A stretch of 64,000 nucleotides of DNA, taken from assembly GCF_000969825.1 (NCBI RefSeq), contig NZ_KQ033920.1:1291672-1355671 (forward strand), written 5' to 3'. Origin of the DNA: Parabacteroides gordonii MS-1 = DSM 23371 (GTDB lineage Bacteria; Bacteroidota; Bacteroidia; Bacteroidales; Tannerellaceae). Of the stretch, positions 60,861 to 64,000 are shown in pieces. A program made the translations under genes and the position numbers. The notes under the pieces were generated by a model, which saw nothing but the letters and a program-made list of their open reading frames with translations, was not told the DNA's origin and made no database searches. Numbering within the stretch: position 1 is the first letter of the stretch; the number at the start of each line of letters is the position of its first letter.

Positions 60861-62258
60861 TTAATAGGCATTCTTTTCTCCTTTTGACATATTCAGAACT
60901 GTCACCACTATGATCTTCAGATCCAGAAAAAATGACCAGTTCTCGATGTACCACACATCTCTTTTCACACGGCCTTCCATCTGTTCCAATGTCTTTGTTT
61001 CTCCCCGGTAACCGGTAACCTGCGCCCAACCTGTAACCCCCGGTTTCACCAGATGGCGCACCATATATTTATCTATAAGAGCAGAATATTGTTCAGTATG
61101 TTTCAACATATGAGGACGCGGTCCCACAACCGACATTTCTCCTTTTAACACATTAATAAACTGGGGAAACTCATCCAAGTTCGTGCGACGAAGGAAGTCT
61201 CCGATACGGGTTTTACGGGGATCATCTTTTGCAGCCTGCAATTTATCGGCATCTGCATTCACCCGCATTGTACGGAATTTATAACATTCGAACTCCTGCC
61301 CATACAGACCTGTACGTTTTTGTTTAAAAAAGATCGGCCCAGGAGATGTCACTTTTATCAAAGTACCGATAATAACATATAATATCGGATAGATCGTCAA
61401 TAAAACCCCCAGAGAGAAAACAATATCGAAGGATCGCTTCAATGCCCGGTTATAAGCAGCCTGCAACGGTTCACGACGAATAGCCAATAATGGAATAGAC
61501 TCCATTATCTCCATCACAAGACTCTTCTTGATATTTCGGTAAAATTCAGGGACAATATAGAAACGGATCATGTGCTTTTCGGCAAAATTCATTATCCGCA
61601 ATATTTTCTCATCCTGTGTTCCAGGCAAAGTACAATAAATTTCGTCTATATCATTTGCCTGTACATAACTCTCCACATCATGCGTCATACCCAAATAATT
61701 CGGCAATACACTTTTCAAAGATAAATTATCATCAAAAAAGCCCATAACACTAAAGCCGTACGAAAGATCATCTTTCATAACCCGATACAACTCCATACCA
61801 TTCTTTCCAGCCCCCACTATGATAATCTTCTTAAAGTTATGTCCCTTTCTCCGATACATCTTTAAAGTTACTCGAACTAAAACACGCCAAAGAGAAAAAA
61901 TGACAACCGTCACGACATAATAAACCAGCAAGAATGTAGCCAACACATCGCCTATATTGAGAAATATAAGGCAGGTTGCAAATAAAAAGACCATTATAGA
62001 GACAAGAGCAAACGCACGCTGAACAATCTTATCTATAAAGATAACGGCCACATGCAATTGCATCGGTATAAAATAGAGAGAAAAGAAGTAACAAAAATTC
62101 AATAAAAGAACGACCTCCCTTAAACTCGAGGAAATCATTTTCGTATAAAACTCCCCTAACCCATTATAGACAGCAAAGAACAGCAGATTTATCACAAGTA
62201 AATCTCCCATCCCTATACACCATTGGATAAGGTAACCATGTTTTTTGTCGAATTCCAT
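60861..62258 (-). CDS. Polyprenyl glycosylphosphotransferase (WbaP/WcaJ-like)
   Basis: 465 residues. Five hydrophobic segments, four of them in the N-terminal ~125 residues, a CoA-binding-like middle domain (IIVGAGKNGMELYRVMKDDL), and a C-terminal sugar-phosphate transferase (SPGPIFFKQKRTGLYGQEFE, FKFRTMRV-like YKFRTMRVNADADK, VVGPRPHMLKHTEQYS, VKPGVTGWAQVTGYRGET). It starts a polysaccharide by loading a hexose phosphate on undecaprenyl phosphate. It is unlinked to the capsule operon and may serve a general glycan with the gmd gene near it. The operon's own initiating enzyme is at 24128. Confidence 0.92.
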   Translation of the reverse strand: MEFDKKHGYLIQWCIGMGDLLVINLLFFAVYNGLGEFYTKMISSSLREVVLLLNFCYFFSLYFIPMQLHVAVIFIDKIVQRAFALVSIMVFLFATCLIFLNIGDVLATFLLVYYVVTVVIFSLWRVLVRVTLKMYRRKGHNFKKIIIVGAGKNGMELYRVMKDDLSYGFSVMGFFDDNLSLKSVLPNYLGMTHDVESYVQANDIDEIYCTLPGTQDEKILRIMNFAEKHMIRFYIVPEFYRNIKKSLVMEIMESIPLLAIRREPLQAAYNRALKRSFDIVFSLGVLLTIYPILYVIIGTLIKVTSPGPIFFKQKRTGLYGQEFECYKFRTMRVNADADKLQAAKDDPRKTRIGDFLRRTNLDEFPQFINVLKGEMSVVGPRPHMLKHTEQYSALIDKYMVRHLVKPGVTGWAQVTGYRGETKTLEQMEGRVKRDVWYIENWSFFLDLKIIVVTVLNMSKGEKNAY

Positions 62259-62301
62259 AATTGTGTTCTAAAATTCCACAAAAGTAAGCATAAATATGTG
62301 C

Positions 62302-62336
62302 AAAAAAAAGGCCGCACAACATAATGTGCAGCCTTT
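62302..62336 (-). terminator. Terminator of ompA-like gene
   Basis: AAAGGCCGCACA (62307-62318) pairs with TGTGCAGCCTTT (62325-62336) with one mismatch and a 6-nt loop. Read leftward, eight T follow (complement of 62302-62309). It lies 22 bp after the ompA-like stop. Confidence 0.88.
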
Positions 62337-62358
62337 TTCAGATATAATTAAAAAATAA

Positions 62359-63507
62359 TTAATTATTTGCAGACATGATTACAACACGGTTCCAGTTGTT
62401 TTCGCTATACGGCTGCTCGTCAGAACCTCTCCATTCGATAGTGATCTGGTTAGAGTTGATACCGTATTTCTCGATCAATTCTTTAGCAACGGCTTTAGCA
62501 CGTTTTTCAGAAAGACCCATGTTATATTTCGAATTTCCTGTATTCTTATCAGCATAACCGATAACCTTGATCGGAGTATTGTTACCCTTCATGAATTCAG
62601 CAGTATTATAGATATTGATCTGCTGGTTCTTATCGATCTTAGAACTGTTAAGACGGAAGTAAACTACATTGTCAACATAGTTGTTTACAACATTTGTCAC
62701 TACTTCTTCACATTCAGGACAAGATTCCGGACGTTTGCTCAGCTCATCGTTAGCAGCACGCAAAGAGTTGATCTGATTGTTCAAATCGTTCAACAATGCA
62801 TAATCCATCGGTTCCAATACTTCGAAATTAGTTTTACCCAATTTGAATGTCAAACCTGCACTTAACTGAACGATACCGTCAGACAGGTGATACATAGAAA
62901 TACGGTTAAACTGTTCGTTCAGCAATGAACCCTGAACTTCCACGTTCAAATCAACACGGTTGCTCAAACGGAAAGCAGTAAGGATACCGGCATTCAATGT
63001 AGGAGATTCTGTTCTTGCAAACTCAGCAGATTCTGTAGTTTTGAAACGCTGTGCATAACCAAAACCAACCCAAGGAATCAAACGGAAAACTCTCTTTTCA
63101 TTATAAACACCCCAGAAGTTAGTCACATCCCATAACAAATCTACGTGAGCAGCTGCATATTTGTTGTGCTGCATCTTAGTAGCATTACCATCCTGATAAA
63201 ATCCGTGTAAAATACCACCGTTCAACTGAGCACGGAAAGCCAGATACGGATTAAACCATTTACCAAATGAGAACTGAGGAGCAAAATTCAAACGGTTACC
63301 AAAATCCGCTTTATTATTCTGGTCACCTAATAACATACTTGCACCACCAGCAACAGAAATAAACCAATTGTCGCCAGCTTTGTTTTTCTTGAAATTTGTC
63401 TTATAACCTTTTTCAGTACTAAAACCAACTTGTGGTTTAAATTCCTGTGCAGACACAGAGAAAACGAAACCTGACAACAAAGCCAAAAGTAATACTTTAG
63501 TCTTCAT
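62359..63507 (-). CDS. OmpA-family major outer-membrane protein
   Basis: 382 residues from ATG 63507 (two further in-frame ATG codons lie 6 and 12 bases upstream). The signal peptide ends FSVSAQ. Residues ~40-240 form an eight-stranded barrel; a short coiled stretch (NDLNNQINSLRAANDELSKR) and a cysteine pair (CPECEE) lead to the OmpA C-terminal peptidoglycan-binding domain (VVYFRLNSSKIDKNQQINIY, YADKNTGNSKYNMGLSEKRA). It anchors the outer membrane to peptidoglycan. It has its own strong promoter and terminator. Confidence 0.95.
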   Translation of the reverse strand: MKTKVLLLALLSGFVFSVSAQEFKPQVGFSTEKGYKTNFKKNKAGDNWFISVAGGASMLLGDQNNKADFGNRLNFAPQFSFGKWFNPYLAFRAQLNGGILHGFYQDGNATKMQHNKYAAAHVDLLWDVTNFWGVYNEKRVFRLIPWVGFGYAQRFKTTESAEFARTESPTLNAGILTAFRLSNRVDLNVEVQGSLLNEQFNRISMYHLSDGIVQLSAGLTFKLGKTNFEVLEPMDYALLNDLNNQINSLRAANDELSKRPESCPECEEVVTNVVNNYVDNVVYFRLNSSKIDKNQQINIYNTAEFMKGNNTPIKVIGYADKNTGNSKYNMGLSEKRAKAVAKELIEKYGINSNQITIEWRGSDEQPYSENNWNRVVIMSANN

Positions 63508-63564
63508 ATTCATCAACATTTTAATTAAACAATCAATTACCTCAAATAACGCTCAAATTTAGAG

Positions 63565-63595
63565 CAAAATTAACTCTTTTTTCAATTAAAACAAA
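63565..63595 (-). promoter_or_regulatory. Promoter of ompA-like gene
   Basis: Read leftward: TTTG (complement of 63592-63595), 19 bp, TAATTTTG (complement of 63565-63572). An exact fit to the Bacteroidetes consensus; the leader would be ~50 nt. Confidence 0.8.
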
Positions 63596-63619
63596 CTAAA
63601 TCTATATTTTGTTCTTAAT

Positions 63620-64000
63620 TTATTCAAAATAATTCAGAATTTTGTACCCGCCTTCCCGGAGATAAGACTCTTTTTTCATAAGCTTCACATCATTCTGCAT
63701 CATATCCTGAATAAGAGCATCAAGGCTGTATTTCGGCTCCCAACCTAACCGGGTACGAGCCTTCGTAGCATCCCCGATAAGCAAATCAACCTCTGTCGGA
63801 CGAAAGTACTGTGGATCAACTCCGACCACATCCTCTCCTATTCGTTCCTTAAAACTTTCGAGGTAAGACTCACCTACTTTCTCTATAAACATTTTTTCGT
63901 CAATATAGTTTAATAAAGCAACCTCATTAACATTTTCTCCTTTGAAAATAACTTCTACCCCTATTTCCTTAAATGCCTTGCTCACGAAATCACGAATAGT
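63620..64000 (-). CDS. gmd: GDP-mannose 4,6-dehydratase, C-terminal part
   Basis: 127 codons, open to the right edge, so the N-terminus lies outside the window. The C-terminal signature is clear: VDPQYFRPTEVDLLIGDATK, RTRLGWEPKYSLDALIQDMM, and YLREGGYKILNYFE as the last residues. The enzyme makes GDP-4-keto-6-deoxy-mannose, the first step to GDP-L-fucose. It lies upstream of the ompA-like gene in the same direction, with a promoter between them. Confidence 0.93.
   Translation of the reverse strand, partial: TIRDFVSKAFKEIGVEVIFKGENVNEVALLNYIDEKMFIEKVGESYLESFKERIGEDVVGVDPQYFRPTEVDLLIGDATKARTRLGWEPKYSLDALIQDMMQNDVKLMKKESYLREGGYKILNYFE

Noticed and set aside
1-64000. CRISPR arrays, tRNA and rRNA genes
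   Set aside because: No regularly spaced direct repeats with unique spacers and no convincing cloverleaf or rRNA core sequences were seen by reading; a dedicated scan was not possible.

Overview
The window comes from a member of the order Bacteroidales, most likely Parabacteroides or a close relative. The evidence is the Bacteroidetes promoter form (TTTG, about 19-21 bp, TAnnTTTG) found repeatedly upstream of genes, an Mfa1-type fimbrial operon with DUF3868 and DUF3575 partners, GH92/GH20 secreted glycosidases, invertible promoters with an ACGnnCGT palindromic core, and a structured RNA just downstream of rplT that fits the Bacteroidales-1 family. Species assignment is inference.

Layout: (1) 0-3.5 kb, housekeeping: partial AraC regulator, dnaB, CorA transporter. 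(2) 3.5-7.1 kb, a leftward fimbria-type operon (DUF3575, DUF3868, Mfa1-like subunit) preceded by an invertible promoter at 6873-7082. (3) 7.2-18.7 kb, a leftward series that starts with a phage-like replication set (winged-helix-like protein, DnaB-like helicase, small DnaG-like primase, DUF4248) and continues into a polysaccharide export set (split YjbH-like proteins, lipoprotein, Wza, Wzc, PHP phosphatase, HU-like protein). (4) 18.9-20.3 kb, a rightward cassette of HU-related protein, GH73-type glucosaminidase and a small membrane-protein locus with two overlapping frames, behind three evenly spaced palindromes. (5) 20.4-22.5 kb, an AT-rich ATPase + TOPRIM gene pair resembling a phage-defence module, bracketed by a 30-bp near-identical direct repeat. 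(6) 22.5-46.9 kb, a leftward capsule/exopolysaccharide operon: UDP-N-acetyl-6-deoxy-L-hexosamine synthesis, flippase, polymerase, four glycosyltransferases, two [FrhB-like iron-sulfur protein + pyruvyl transferase] couples, acyltransferase broken at a G7 tract, PP-loop protein, ATP-grasp, DegT-like aminotransferase, initiating sugar transferase, PIG-L deacetylase, and broken pieces of wbuC. (7) 46.99-47.19 kb, a second invertible promoter. (8) 47.3-64 kb, GH92 and GH20 enzymes, a Bacteroidales-1-like RNA, rplT-rpmI-infC-thrS, a TPR protein, biotin carrier and carboxyltransferase, def, ruvX, a polyprenyl glycosylphosphotransferase, OmpA and the 3' end of gmd.

How it works together: the capsule operon would make an activated 6-deoxy amino sugar, load a first sugar-phosphate on the lipid carrier, extend and modify the repeat unit, flip and polymerise it. 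The Wza/Wzc/phosphatase/YjbH set would export it and control chain length. Both the fimbrial and the capsule operons appear to be read from invertible promoters; in this sequence both promoters point rightward, away from their operons, so both are predicted OFF in the sequenced orientation. No invertase gene, tRNA, rRNA, insertion sequence or CRISPR array was seen.

The best candidates for something new are the ATPase-TOPRIM pair with its flanking repeat and overlapping-frame neighbour, the phased triple palindrome at 18.9 kb, the mutually exclusive hairpins inside a coding region at 30.6 kb, and the asymmetry between the central dinucleotides of the two invertible elements.
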